A DNA stretch of 64,000 bases from an uncultured Rhodospirillales bacterium. Its GTDB lineage: Bacteria; Pseudomonadota; Alphaproteobacteria; Azospirillales; Azospirillaceae. Numbering within the stretch: the stretch's first letter is position 1; each line of letters starts with the position of its first letter. Below, piece after piece: positions 17,076-26,667 of this stretch. The notes beneath the pieces are model-generated. The model had not been told where the DNA came from. It was given only the letters and a program-made list of their open reading frames with translations, and did not search any database. The position numbers and the translations under genes were made by a program. Where the stretch lies: contig CAIYNU010000011.1 in the NCBI GenBank assembly GCA_903927615.1, positions 1 through 64,000 on the forward strand. Reading direction: 5' to 3'.

Positions 17076-18299
17076 CTACTTCAGATAGCTTAACAGAGAC
17101 ATCCCCAACAAAGTCGATGTGACCTTGTATGACGATTGTAACTGGTTATTGACCGATGCCAGATCCGCCGTGACCGTGGTGGTATTAACGGAGACATCAG
17201 TATCGAGCTGGGTTGTCACCAACGACAGGGTGTCGTTGTGGGTTTGCGAGGCACTCTGAAACGCCAACTGGTGGATGCCGTTGGTCTGTTGCAGACCCTC
17301 AAGGCCCAGCACAGCCTTGCTGAGGCTTGAGTAGGACTCACTCAAAAAGGTGTCACGATCGGCGGTCGAATAATTGCCGGCCTGGTCGGCCGCGGTTTTG
17401 GCCGCGCGCAGGCCGTTGACCAGATTCTGGAACGCCGGATCACTCGCGGTGATGTTCAGGGTTTGGGTCTGGCCCTGGTTGATCGTTACCTTTTTGTTGC
17501 CCCAGGCCAGGGTCGAGGCATTGGCATAATTGCCGACCGGCGCCCCGGTGTTGTAGTCGGTGTCATAGAGCGGCAAAATCGGTGACGTCGTGACGGGATC
17601 CACCGCACCGGGATTGGCGGCCTGGGTCGCCGAGTAGCTGGGATTCGGCGACCCTGCGGCCGGGGTAAAACTGGCCACCGAGGTGGGATTGGCGGGGCTG
17701 GGCGCAGTCGCGCCCGGTAAAGTGCCGTCCGTGGAGGCAAAGTAGGGCAGTTTGGTCAGATCGGCCACCGGAGGCAGATTATACGCCGGGGTTCCGGCCG
17801 CGGTTTTTGGTGGATTGGCGGTCGGGTTGCGCAGTCCGGCATAAAGATAGGCGCCGGTCGGCGACTGTTCGTTCAGGCCGATGGTCGTTTCCGTCATCAT
17901 CTGACTGATGGATTGCCCCATCGACTGGAAGGCGGCATAGGCGTCGGCCTGGGTTTGTGAGGTCTGGGCGGCCGGCACCGGCGACGCCTGGCCGGTGTAG
18001 CTCCCCTGCATGCTTTGCACCGTCTTCAGCGCGTTCTGGGCGATGCCGAGGATGTTGCTCAGCGAATTTGAATAGAGTGATGTCGTGATGCCACCCAAGG
18101 TGCAGCTTGAAATATAGGAATTAAGCTGAGCCTTGGTCCCCGTCAGGTCGATCACCTGGGCCCGATTGGTGTTATCGGCCATGTCAATGCCCTGACTGTT
18201 GGTCGACAGTTGCAGGCTCAGCTTCTGCGAGAGCTGCGAAGTGGCATTCATGGTGTTGATTTGGGTCAGTATGGCCCCGTAGGTGGAAACCGGTTGCAT
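17076..18299 (-). CDS. flgL: Flagellar hook-filament junction protein FlgL
   Basis: A 407-residue protein with flagellin-like helical ends and a Pro/Thr/Ala-rich central domain. It forms the second ring (HAP3) between hook and filament. The N-terminus MQPVSTYGAILTQINTMNAT and the C-terminus, with LDTDVSVNTTTVTADLASVN ending in LLSYLK, are the coiled-coil parts. It follows flgK by 55 bases and has GGGAGG eight bases before the ATG. A divergent flagellin is the alternative, but order and ends favour FlgL. Confidence 0.82.
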   Translation of the reverse strand: MQPVSTYGAILTQINTMNATSQLSQKLSLQLSTNSQGIDMADNTNRAQVIDLTGTKAQLNSYISSCTLGGITTSLYSNSLSNILGIAQNALKTVQSMQGSYTGQASPVPAAQTSQTQADAYAAFQSMGQSISQMMTETTIGLNEQSPTGAYLYAGLRNPTANPPKTAAGTPAYNLPPVADLTKLPYFASTDGTLPGATAPSPANPTSVASFTPAAGSPNPSYSATQAANPGAVDPVTTSPILPLYDTDYNTGAPVGNYANASTLAWGNKKVTINQGQTQTLNITASDPAFQNLVNGLRAAKTAADQAGNYSTADRDTFLSESYSSLSKAVLGLEGLQQTNGIHQLAFQSASQTHNDTLSLVTTQLDTDVSVNTTTVTADLASVNNQLQSSYKVTSTLLGMSLLSYLK

Positions 18300-18354
18300 G
18301 GTCGTTACCTCCCGATCATGGGCTGACGGTGGAGTGCGGCGGATGTCATGATCG

Positions 18355-20088
18355 CTACGTTCCGATGCCCATCAGGGTGTCGAACATTGATTGTACGGTG
18401 GTGATGACCTTGGCATTGGCGGCGTAGGAATTCTGAAGCACCGTCAATTGTGCCAGTTCGGTGTCCATATTGACGCCCGTTTCTCCCGTCAAGCGGGTCT
18501 GGAGCGTTTGGGTCGTGGTGGTCAGTTGTGTCTGATGGGTGGCAGCATCAGCCTGACTGGTTGCCTGGTAATTGGTCACGGCGGCGGTCAGGCCGCCATA
18601 GCTCACATTGTTGGCGATCGGGGCCTGGAGGCTAAAGCTCAGTCCGGTTCCAGCCCCGGCCCCAGCCCCGGCTTTGGCGCTCAACACGAGGGTGGTGGCG
18701 TTGGCGGCTTGGGCGGGATTGGTAATCGGATTGCCATTGGCGTCGGTGCCGAACGACAGAATCGTGGTGCCCGCGGGGATGCCGTTGCCGGTCACGGTCA
18801 TCCCAACCTTAAGCCCGGAATTCTGGCTGAGCCCGGTGACGGTGGCGCTGCCGTTGGTGGTGGTCCCGGTCTGGGCGATGGAGACACTCCGGGTGGTTGT
18901 GGTCAGCGCCGCCACCACCGCCGTTGCGGACTGGCCCTTGACCGTAGCGGTTCCGTTGGCGAGGGACGGATTGATCTGGATCGACGCTGCCGGGGACACG
19001 GTGGCCGGGTTGCCGTTGTCGACCGTGAAGAAGGACGTCATGGCGTTGCCGGCGGCGGTCGGCCCGTAGGCGCTGCCGGCGTTTCCGGAACCGCCTTGCA
19101 AGTCGGTGGTCTGGGTGGACGTTGCGCCGTAATAGGCACCGCCGAAAGTGCCGGCGGTATTGTCGGCCAGTTGCGACGCCACGATATCGAGTTGGGCCTG
19201 CGCTTTGGCAAGCGTCCCGATGGTGGGGTCGGGGGATGCGACGCTGGGATTGAGAAAGTCCAGGGCGGCGCCAAGCTTGCCGCCCTGGAACGCATTGTTC
19301 ATGCCGGGCGCGCTTTTGCCCGATGGGGCAGGGGGCGCCAGAGACAACCAGGCCTGGGTGCCGCCGGTGGGATTGTTCCACGAGAATTGCGCGGCGGTTT
19401 TGTCCACCAGCGCCGTGCCGTTCTGGGTGTAAAGCGCGATGCTGTTATCGTTATGAACAATCACATTTACGCCGACAATACTCGAAATGTTATTGACGAT
19501 ACTGTCCCTTGTATCCAGCAGGTCCGGTTGCGTGGTGGCGGCCAGCGGGTTAGCATTGAGCTGCTTGTTGATGCCGTCAAGCTGCTGCAAATTGGTGTTC
19601 AGGCTCGTGATCATCGAGCCGATGCTGTCGCCGGTTTCGATTCCCATCTGGCTCAGCGAATAGCTGGTTTGACTGATATTCTGTGCCAGCGACTGACCGG
19701 TCGCGATCACCTGGGATTCCGCCGTGGTATCGGTCGTGTCGGTTTCAAACGCCTGCCAGGAAGCGGTGAAGTTGCTCATGGATTGTTGCAGATAGGGTGT
19801 CGACTGGGTGGTCCCCAGGACGTTGTTGATCTGCTGAAGGTAGCCGGTTTTGGCGCTGGCTCCCGACGACAGCGAGTTGGAATTCAGATACTGGGTTTGC
19901 AATCCCTGATCGGCGGCACGCTGGATGGTGGCCGTTATCGTATTGGCCGTGAGGCTGAGCGTGATGGGGGTCCGTTCGGCATAGTTGGTGTTCGAGGCGT
20001 TGGAAATGTTATCGCTACGCGACTGCATCTCGGTCTGAACCGCTTGGATGCTGCCAAGGCTGGATGAGAGGATTCCCGATAGGCCCAT
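18355..20088 (-). CDS. flgK: Flagellar hook-associated protein FlgK
   Basis: A 577-residue HAP1, the first junction ring on the hook. The N-terminus has the rod/hook signature as NISNASNTNYAERTP. The C-terminus MDTELAQLTVLQNSYAANAK ending in VQSMFDTLMGIG is the conserved helical tail. The core includes LDTRDSIVNNISSIVGV and ALYTQNGTALVD. GGAG lies seven bases before the start. It follows flgE in the same direction and is the canonical copy of the two FlgK-type genes here. Confidence 0.92.
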   Translation of the reverse strand: MGLSGILSSSLGSIQAVQTEMQSRSDNISNASNTNYAERTPITLSLTANTITATIQRAADQGLQTQYLNSNSLSSGASAKTGYLQQINNVLGTTQSTPYLQQSMSNFTASWQAFETDTTDTTAESQVIATGQSLAQNISQTSYSLSQMGIETGDSIGSMITSLNTNLQQLDGINKQLNANPLAATTQPDLLDTRDSIVNNISSIVGVNVIVHNDNSIALYTQNGTALVDKTAAQFSWNNPTGGTQAWLSLAPPAPSGKSAPGMNNAFQGGKLGAALDFLNPSVASPDPTIGTLAKAQAQLDIVASQLADNTAGTFGGAYYGATSTQTTDLQGGSGNAGSAYGPTAAGNAMTSFFTVDNGNPATVSPAASIQINPSLANGTATVKGQSATAVVAALTTTTRSVSIAQTGTTTNGSATVTGLSQNSGLKVGMTVTGNGIPAGTTILSFGTDANGNPITNPAQAANATTLVLSAKAGAGAGAGTGLSFSLQAPIANNVSYGGLTAAVTNYQATSQADAATHQTQLTTTTQTLQTRLTGETGVNMDTELAQLTVLQNSYAANAKVITTVQSMFDTLMGIGT

Positions 20089-20161
20089 GACACGCTCCTG
20101 TTCCTCGATCTCGCTTCCAGCCCGCCCATCAGGTTCGCGGGTTTACCACTGTTCGTCAAAC

Positions 20162-21502
20162 CTAATGGACCAGTTGCAGCGCGTCCTGGATCATCTGGTC
20201 GGCTGCGGAGATGACCTTGCTGTTCGACGTATAGGCTCGTTGCGCGACAATCATCTGGGTCAGTTCGGTGGCAATATCGACGTTGGAGCCTTCGATCGAA
20301 CTGGGGGTGATGGTTCCGGCGTTGCCCTGTCCGGCCCATTGGACCGACGGCGTGCCGGCTTGAATATTGTTTCCAGAGAAGGTTGCGCCGGTTACCCGTT
20401 GCAGTTCATTGGGATTGGCGAAAGTGACCAGAGGAACACGGTACGGCTTTAACTGTTCACCATTGGAGTAATTGAACACCACAAAGCCGTTGTTGTCAAT
20501 CGCGGCACTTTGGAACGCGCCGGGGGCCTGGCCGGTGAGGTCGGCCACCGAGCGGACTTCCAGACTGGTGCCGGTGTATTGGGTGGACCCGCTGGCGGCG
20601 ACCGCCGGCGGGCCGGCGGCGGCGGCCGTACCATAGGCCAGTGTCAGGGCGGTGGCGCCGGTCATTTGGGCGGCGCCGTCGGCGAAGGCTGCCGACGGCG
20701 TGAAGGTGACGTTGCCGTTTGCCGGGGTCAGGAGCGCGCCGCTGGTGGTGAAGGTGAGTGACCCGGGATTGATGGCGACGGTGAGTGCCGGGACGGTGGT
20801 ATCGCTGGGAATCGTGGCGCTGGTGATGGTCCAGGTGTTGGCGGCGGCCGCCTTGGTGTAGACGATATTCAGCGTTTGGGCCGTGCCCAGACTGTCATAG
20901 AACTGGACCTGGGAGGTGGCGGTGGAACCGCTGGCGGCGCTGGCCGGGAAATTGGCGTTGTAGTTGATGGTCGAACTGGCCTTGCCCGGAATCGTGCTGT
21001 ACACGGCGGGGTCGACCCGCACACCGGTAAGGTTGCCCAGCGACGGCGTCCCCGGGATGTCGCCCAGATACGCCGTCTGTTCTTTGACCCCCATCAGGTA
21101 ATCACCCGCACTGTTGACCAGATAGCCATTGTTGTTGACCGTGAAATCGCAGGCCTGGGTGTATAACTGGGCCGAACCCGAGAAGTTGGCAACCGTGCCG
21201 TTGATCGTGCTGGGGGTTGCCACTGGAGCAAAGCCGGTGCCGTTGGCGATGGCAAAGTTGGTGGCCACACTGGTGCTGGTCACCTGGCCGGCGGTGGTGT
21301 TTTGATAGATCGGCGTGACGGCCACACCGCCCGGGCTTTCGAAGCTCGCCGACGATTGGGTGACGTAGGACTGAAAGTTCGACTGCACTCCCTTGTAACC
21401 GGTTGTGCTGACATTGGCGAGATTCTCGGAAATGTAGCCGATCTGCGTGGCAAAAGCGGTCATGCCGCTCAGTGCCGTATTCAATGCGTTGCCGACGCCC
21501 AT
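20162..21502 (-). CDS. flgE: Flagellar hook protein FlgE
   Basis: A 446-residue hook subunit. The N-terminus MGVGNALNTALSGMTAFAT followed by ENLANVSTTGYKG, and the C-terminus SNVDIATELTQMIVAQRAY followed by SKVISAADQMIQDALQL, are the FlgE/FlgF/FlgG-family ends; the large central domain and length indicate the hook. The start at 21502 has AAGGA eight bases upstream. It is the first gene of the block, which reads flgE-flgK-flgL-flgN-like. Confidence 0.95.
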   Translation of the reverse strand: MGVGNALNTALSGMTAFATQIGYISENLANVSTTGYKGVQSNFQSYVTQSSASFESPGGVAVTPIYQNTTAGQVTSTSVATNFAIANGTGFAPVATPSTINGTVANFSGSAQLYTQACDFTVNNNGYLVNSAGDYLMGVKEQTAYLGDIPGTPSLGNLTGVRVDPAVYSTIPGKASSTINYNANFPASAASGSTATSQVQFYDSLGTAQTLNIVYTKAAAANTWTITSATIPSDTTVPALTVAINPGSLTFTTSGALLTPANGNVTFTPSAAFADGAAQMTGATALTLAYGTAAAAGPPAVAASGSTQYTGTSLEVRSVADLTGQAPGAFQSAAIDNNGFVVFNYSNGEQLKPYRVPLVTFANPNELQRVTGATFSGNNIQAGTPSVQWAGQGNAGTITPSSIEGSNVDIATELTQMIVAQRAYTSNSKVISAADQMIQDALQLVH

Positions 21503-21568
21503 GTTCGTCGTCCTTTTGAAGTCCGCTGCCCCGCGTCGGGCGCGGGGAACACTGGTCGCCACAGTTAA

Positions 21569-21585
21569 AGCAAAGGCCGTGCCAG
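21569..21585 (-). promoter_or_regulatory. Sigma-54 promoter of flgE
   Basis: The minus strand reads CTGGCACGGCCTTTGCT, a full match to YTGGCACGRNNNTTGCW. It ends 67 bases before the flgE start codon, as expected for a class II/III flagellar promoter under RpoN. Confidence 0.88.
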
Positions 21586-21777
21586 AAGCCCGGGCGGTGT
21601 GCGCTCGCCGTTTCGGCTTCGGTGTTGGGGAGGCGCACCGTGGGAGGCCGGCGAAGGCGGCAGCCTTTGCCCCAAGGGGGCAGAGTGCCCGGCAAAATTT
21701 TCCCGGCAGCTTCCGCCCGGCGGGGCAAGGGGCTATGCTATGGTTTTAACGTCCCGTTCCCTGGAGGCGCCGCCGCC

Positions 21778-22428
21778 ATGCATACTCAGCCTGATTTCCC
21801 CAACCTGTTTGTCCTCGACCACCCGCTGATCCAGCACAAGCTGAGCCTGATGCGCGATCAAAGCCGGTCGACCATGGGATTTCGCCAACTGCTGAAGGAG
21901 GTGTCGCTGCTGATGGGCTATGAACTCACCCGCGACTTGCCGCTGGTCAGCGAACGGGTCGAGACGCCGCTGGCGCGCATGGAGGCGCCGGTACTGGCCG
22001 GCAAGAAGCTGGTCATCGTGCCGATTCTGCGGGCCGGGTTGGGCATGGCCCAAGGCCTGCATGAACTGGTGCCGTCGGCCCGGGAAGGCCATATCGGCCT
22101 CTATCGTGACCCTGTGACCAAACAGACCGGGGACTATCTGGTCAAATTGCCGGAACCCGAGGGCCGGTTGTTCATCCTGGCCGATATGATGCTGGCGACC
22201 GGTAATTCGGCGGTGTGTGCCGCCGACATCCTCAATCGCCAGGGGGTCGAAGACACACAAATCCGCTTTATGGCCCTGGTCGCGGCGCCCGAAGGGGTGC
22301 GCGCTTTCCATGCCGCGCATCCGCGCATCCCGATTTATCTGGCCGCGCTCGATAGCCATCTTGACGATGATGGTTTCATCGTGCCGGGCCTGGGGGACGC
22401 CGGCGATCGGTTGTTCGGCGTAAAATAA
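21778..22428 (+). CDS. upp: Uracil phosphoribosyltransferase
   Basis: A 216-residue salvage enzyme that joins uracil and PRPP to give UMP. It has the conserved [14 protein letters not shown] near the N-terminus, [14 protein letters not shown], and the PRPP loop [13 protein letters not shown], where the usual Pro after the Asp is Met. The C-terminal uracil site is [12 protein letters not shown]. The ATG at 21778 is preceded by GGAGG. It diverges from flgE. Confidence 0.95.
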   Translation: MHTQPDFPNLFVLDHPLIQHKLSLMRDQSRSTMGFRQLLKEVSLLMGYELTRDLPLVSERVETPLARMEAPVLAGKKLVIVPILRAGLGMAQGLHELVPSAREGHIGLYRDPVTKQTGDYLVKLPEPEGRLFILADMMLATGNSAVCAADILNRQGVEDTQIRFMALVAAPEGVRAFHAAHPRIPIYLAALDSHLDDDGFIVPGLGDAGDRLFGVK

Positions 22429-22652
22429 GGTCGCGCTTTGCGGCATTTTTCGTTTTGGCGTCAGGGGGCAGGCCGGGGTCAGGGGAGGGCAGGGCGCCGC
22501 ACCCTTCCGGCCGGCACGTCCCGCCGGCCCAGCGTTGGTGGCGGTGGACCGGGGTCGTGGGCGTGGTGTACAATGAGTTCACCGGCATTCGTTCGGACCG
22601 CAAGGCTGCGGTCTCACCGCAGGACAGGACAGGGAAGGCGCGGCTGAAGGCC

Positions 22653-23540
22653 ATGTCCAATTTTGATCTGCCAACGAGGCATCATTTAAAGCCTGTCGTC
22701 ACCACGGGTGACGGTTCGGGATCGCCTGTGCCCAAACGGAAGCCGGCGGTGCCTGTCGATGCGGCGGAGGAGGTTTTCGTGCCCATGCCGGGCCGAAAGC
22801 CGATGGCGCCGCCCCAAGCGGCATCATCGACGCCGTCATCGGTGTCCACGACATCGTCCGGACGGGCGGCAACCCTGGATGATTTCGCCGAGAGTGCCCG
22901 CTCGGCGGCCCGGATCGCCAATGTGTCCTTTGCCGATGTCATGGCGCACGCCGCACAGGAAAGCAACTTCAACCCCAATCTCCACTCCCATCAAAGCAGC
23001 GCCGCCGGGCCGTTCCAATTTGTCGAACATACCTGGCTGGAATTGATCAAGCGCCACGGGGCCGCCTATGGTCTGGGCCGGGAGGCGGCACAGATCAAAA
23101 TGCATAACGGCGTGGCGTCGGTGGCGGATCCGGCGTTGCGCAAACGGTTGCTGGATTTGCGCAGCGACGTCGGCCTGTCGTCGGGAATGGCGGCCCGCTA
23201 TCTGGATGAATCCAGCCACGATCTGGGGCATGCGCTGAAGCGCAAACCCACCGTGACCGAGAGCCGTATCGCCTATTTGCTGGGGCCGGGCGGCGCCGCC
23301 AAGCTGATTCGGGCGGTGCAGCAAAACCCCGAAGGTTCGGCCGCGGCGTCGCTGCCCCAGGCCGCCGCCGCCAACCGGCCCTTGTTCTACGGCAACCAGG
23401 GACCGCTGAGCAATCGGGAGGCCATGACCAAGATTTCCCATTTTGTCAACCGGCACCTTGCGGATTTTGCCGCCTTGGGCAAGGAACAGGCGCCGTTGAC
23501 CACCGATCGGTTGGCGCTGGTCAATCCCAACGTCGGCTGA
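22653..23540 (+). CDS. Lytic transglycosylase-like (SLT fold) protein
   Basis: A 295-residue protein with a disordered, Pro-rich first 90 residues. A lysozyme-like domain follows: VMAHAAQESNFNPNLHSHQS carries the catalytic Glu, then AAGPFQFVEHTWLELIKRHG, then AYLLGPGGAAKLI. These are the core motifs of soluble lytic transglycosylases that cleave peptidoglycan. No signal peptide is visible, so export is unclear; passage through the flagellar apparatus is possible given the neighbouring flagellar block. The start at 22653 is the first ATG after an upstream extension that looks non-coding. Confidence 0.75.
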   Translation: MSNFDLPTRHHLKPVVTTGDGSGSPVPKRKPAVPVDAAEEVFVPMPGRKPMAPPQAASSTPSSVSTTSSGRAATLDDFAESARSAARIANVSFADVMAHAAQESNFNPNLHSHQSSAAGPFQFVEHTWLELIKRHGAAYGLGREAAQIKMHNGVASVADPALRKRLLDLRSDVGLSSGMAARYLDESSHDLGHALKRKPTVTESRIAYLLGPGGAAKLIRAVQQNPEGSAAASLPQAAAANRPLFYGNQGPLSNREAMTKISHFVNRHLADFAALGKEQAPLTTDRLALVNPNVG

Positions 23541-23695
23541 CGGCCCCAATGTCGGCTGACGGCCGACCGGTTGCGGCGGTCACGGCGACGGTGGCGCAAA
23601 ATTTTATTGCTTCGGTCAGGTAAAGATTGACCGGAAAGAACGCTTTCCGCATTTTGCCGGTCATTCCTTGACCCGCGAGTGCTGGAGCGTTGCCC

Positions 23696-25393
23696 ATGAC
23701 CGATGCTGTCCCTTCGTCCGCCGCCGAGTCTGCTGGCTTGGTGTTTGCCGATCTGGTTCCAACCACTGCCCAGGCCCTGGCCGCGGTGGGCAAACTGGTT
23801 GAGGCGGCGCGCCAGTCGGTGCTGGACCGGGTCACCGCTGCCAACGGCAAAATCGATGCCGGGCTGGTGGATCGCCATCAGTTGGCGGCCCACGGCTTCG
23901 CTTGGCTCAGTACCTATGCCGAAGGTTTGCGCCAGATGCACGGATGGGCCGAGGGACTGATTGCCTCCGGCGAATTCAGCGAACTGGAACAGCTCATGCT
24001 CCAGTTGGTGTTTGGCGAGTACCTGTCCCAGATGGCCGGTGGCATCCCGCTGTCCCAGTCCGAAATGGTGCGGCCGGTGGACTTGGGCCTGACCCCGGCG
24101 ACGGTGTCGGCCTTCACCGGTGACGGTGCGGTGGCGCGGCTGGTGGCCGAGGGAGGGGCGGCCGGGGTGCGCTACCGGCTGGCGGAGGTGATCGCCGAGC
24201 GCCATGATTTCGGCAAGTTCGGGTTCGCCGACGAGACTCTGGAGATGGTGCGCGAGCAGTTCTCGCGGTTTGCCGCCGATCAGGTGGTGCCGTTTGCCCA
24301 CGAGTGGCATCTCAAGGATCAACTGATCCCGATGTCGATCATCGAGCAGATGGCCGAAATGGGCGTGTTCGGCCTGACCGTGCCCGAGGAGTATGGCGGG
24401 TTGGGCATGGGCAAGACCGCCATGTGCGTGGTCTCGGAGGTCTTGAGCGCCGCTTATATCGGTGTCGGCTCGCTGGGCACCCGTTCGGAGATCGCCGCCG
24501 AGCTGATCCGGCTGGGTGGCACCGAGGAGCAAAAGGACAAGTGGCTGCCCAAGCTCTGCTCCGGTGAAATCCTGCCCACCGCCGTCTTCACCGAACCCAA
24601 TAGCGGTTCGGACCTCGGCTCGCTGCGCACCCGGGCCGTGCGCGACGGTGACACCTATCGGGTATCGGGGGGCAAGACCTGGATCACCCACGCCGCCCGC
24701 ACGGATCTGATGACCTTGCTGGTCCGCACCGACCCCACCACCACCGACCATCGGGGCCTGTCGATGCTGCTGGCCGAAAAGCCGCGCGGCACCGTGGAGG
24801 ACCCGTTCCCGGTCGAAGGCCTGTCCGGCGGCGAGATCAAGGTGCTCGGCTACCGGGGCATGAAGGAATACGAGATGGGCTTTGACGGCTTTACCGTTCC
24901 AGTAGAAAATCTGTTGGGCGGCGTCGAAGGCCTGGGCTTCAAGCAGTTGATGGAGACTTTCGAGAGCGCGCGCATCCAGACCGCCGCCCGGGCCACCGGC
25001 GTTGCCCAGAATGCCCTGGAGTTGGGCCTGAAATACGCCCTGGAGCGGTGCCAGTTCGGCAAGGCGCTGATCAAGTTTCCCCGGGTGGCCCATAAGATCG
25101 CCTGGATGGCGGCCGAAACCATGCTGGCCCGTCAGCTCACCTACTTTGCCGCCCGGGAAAAGGATCAGGACATTCGCTGCGATATCGAAGCGGGCATGGC
25201 CAAGCTGCTGGCCGCCCGGGTGGCCTGGTCCAACGCCGACTGCGCCTTGCAGATTCATGGCGGCAACGGTTATGCCGAGGAATACCAGATCAGCCGGGTC
25301 CTGTGCGACGCCCGCATCCTGAGCGTCTTCGAGGGCGCTGCGGAAATTCAAGCCCAGGTTATCGCCCGCGGTCTGCTCGGCCGCCGGGGATAA
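23696..25393 (+). CDS. mcd: (2S)-methylsuccinyl-CoA dehydrogenase
   Basis: A 565-residue FAD flavoenzyme of the acyl-CoA dehydrogenase family. It oxidises methylsuccinyl-CoA to mesaconyl-CoA in the ethylmalonyl-CoA pathway of acetate assimilation. It carries the approximately 150-residue N-terminal extension typical of Mcd and missing from ordinary acyl-CoA dehydrogenases. Core motifs are GVFGLTVPEEYGGLGMGKTA, VFTEPNSGSDLGSLRT, RGMKEYEMGF and QIHGGNGYAEEYQISR. The strong match around GYIGVGSLGTRSEIA-type sequence (here AYIGVGSLGTRSEIA) fits Mcd specifically. GGAG lies nine bases before the ATG at 23696. Confidence 0.9.
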   Translation: MTDAVPSSAAESAGLVFADLVPTTAQALAAVGKLVEAARQSVLDRVTAANGKIDAGLVDRHQLAAHGFAWLSTYAEGLRQMHGWAEGLIASGEFSELEQLMLQLVFGEYLSQMAGGIPLSQSEMVRPVDLGLTPATVSAFTGDGAVARLVAEGGAAGVRYRLAEVIAERHDFGKFGFADETLEMVREQFSRFAADQVVPFAHEWHLKDQLIPMSIIEQMAEMGVFGLTVPEEYGGLGMGKTAMCVVSEVLSAAYIGVGSLGTRSEIAAELIRLGGTEEQKDKWLPKLCSGEILPTAVFTEPNSGSDLGSLRTRAVRDGDTYRVSGGKTWITHAARTDLMTLLVRTDPTTTDHRGLSMLLAEKPRGTVEDPFPVEGLSGGEIKVLGYRGMKEYEMGFDGFTVPVENLLGGVEGLGFKQLMETFESARIQTAARATGVAQNALELGLKYALERCQFGKALIKFPRVAHKIAWMAAETMLARQLTYFAAREKDQDIRCDIEAGMAKLLAARVAWSNADCALQIHGGNGYAEEYQISRVLCDARILSVFEGAAEIQAQVIARGLLGRRG

Positions 25394-25756
25394 ACGTCAT
25401 CGGTGCATGTCATCGGCGCTTGGATATAAGCCCGGAACGCCATCCCTTGGGATGGCGTTCCGGAAAGCCGCGGTCCCAGGACCGGCCGCTCCGTTACACA
25501 GGTTACGTCGTATGCCCAGGTTACGCCGGAATCGGTTTGTGGGACGATCCCGCATCGCAAAAGCTGGGAAAAGGTGGACATTTGTCCCATATCTATGAGG
25601 TCCCGGTGAGCGGGTGGCCGGCGGTGCGGCGTCACTGGATAGTCACGGAAGTTTGGTAGACTGACAGCGTCGGTCGGACCGGAAAGCGAAAGGATCATCA
25701 GGGCTGCTGGATCGACCGGTCGGGGTTGCACGGAATTGCCAGGAGGAACAGGCAGG
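25394..25756. other. Intergenic region with a 32-bp perfect palindrome
   Basis: No gene is supported. Its main feature is the strong hairpin at 25432-25463; the rest is ordinary sequence that leads up to the AGGAGG ribosome binding site of the next gene. Confidence 0.45.
25432..25463. repeat. Perfect 15-bp-arm hairpin after mcd
   Basis: Arms CCGGAACGCCATCCC and GGGATGGCGTTCCGG are separated by TT. There is no T-run, so it is not a classical intrinsic terminator. It may still stabilise or end the mcd transcript, whose stop is about 40 bases upstream. Confidence 0.6.
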
Positions 25757-26152
25757 ATGCCGAGCGACAAATTCATCGCTTACTATTGCGTCAATGCCGG
25801 GCGCAATGGTCGGAAGAGTGAGGGACTCGAGCGCCAGCGGACGGTGGTCATGTCTTACCTGAACGGCGGTCACTGGACGCTGTTGGAACGGCACACCGAA
25901 ACCAAAACCGATGAGCATGGTGGTGGCAAACGTGGCCAGCGACCGGCGTTGGCGCATGCCTTGGCCGCCTGCCGTCAGCACCAGGCCGCGCTGGTGGTGG
26001 CCGATCCCGGACACCTGGAGCGGGATGATGACTTCATGACCGAACTGACCAAGGCCGGGGTCGAATGCTGGGGGGTGGAAGCCGGGCCGTATGATCGGCC
26101 CCTGGCCAAGCCGTTGGGCCGGCTCGAGAGTCGTGTCGGCGGACGTCATTGA
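25757..26152 (+). CDS. Resolvase-fold protein lacking catalytic residues
   Basis: A 131-residue protein that follows the N-terminal domain of serine recombinases. FIAYYCVNAG is strand 1, GLERQRTVVMSYL the first helix, RPALAHALAACRQHQAALVV the second, and then ADPGHLERDDDFMTELTKAG. In active enzymes strand 1 ends in YxRVS with the nucleophilic Ser and a key Arg; here the segment reads YYCVNAG, and the usual LDRLxRD reads PGHLERD. There is no DNA-binding domain. Catalysis is therefore unlikely and a regulatory or structural role is more plausible. AGGAGG lies upstream. Confidence 0.7.
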   Translation: MPSDKFIAYYCVNAGRNGRKSEGLERQRTVVMSYLNGGHWTLLERHTETKTDEHGGGKRGQRPALAHALAACRQHQAALVVADPGHLERDDDFMTELTKAGVECWGVEAGPYDRPLAKPLGRLESRVGGRH

Positions 26153-26273
26153 TCGCGGCCCCCCGTGGGGGGGCCGGTGACGGGCGATGGCATTGGCCGA
26201 TTTTATTGGACGGTGGTCGGAGGTTTCGCTTAAATACCGCCCGGATGGTGGTTGAAGGGTCGAGGCAGTGGCA

Positions 26274-26657
26274 ATGGTCAGAGTTTTTTCCGTCATGGCG
26301 GCGATGGCGCTGGCCGTCGGTGGCTGTGCGATGGATACCAAGCCTTACGTCTGGCCGACGCCGGTCTATGGCGTGCCCTTTATTCAAACCAGTTTTACCC
26401 TGCGCTACAGCAAGCTGTTGAACAGCGAGGATGAAATTCGGGAAGTGGTGGCCCGGTATTGTGGGCCAGGCTATGATGTGGCCCGGGTGACGCCCGTGGA
26501 CTGGGTTGGTACCGCCGTTCATCCGGACGCGCTTTCGGTCGCGTGCGGTCCGTCGCCCCAGCCCCTGCCGAAATTCCGCGGCCATGATGTCAGCCTCACC
26601 TATATGATTTCCCTGCGACCGCCGGCAAACGTCCCCGCGGTCTCCGCGGCGCCATAA
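26274..26657 (+). CDS. Small predicted lipoprotein, unknown
   Basis: A 127-residue protein with an N-terminal helix and the lipobox AVGGC, so it should be lipid-modified at Cys18 or thereabouts and face the periplasm. The mature part has KPYVWPTPVYGVPFIQ, DEIREVVARYCGPGYDVARV and a Pro-rich tail; no known domain was recognised. GAGG lies eight bases before the ATG at 26274. It converges with the next gene, with ten bases between the two stops. Confidence 0.65.
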   Translation: MVRVFSVMAAMALAVGGCAMDTKPYVWPTPVYGVPFIQTSFTLRYSKLLNSEDEIREVVARYCGPGYDVARVTPVDWVGTAVHPDALSVACGPSPQPLPKFRGHDVSLTYMISLRPPANVPAVSAAP

Positions 26658-26667
26658 GGGGCACTGA

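Noticed and set aside
23387-25351. 654-codon minus-strand open frame
   Set aside because: It is antisense to mcd; His/Gly/Gln-rich shadow.
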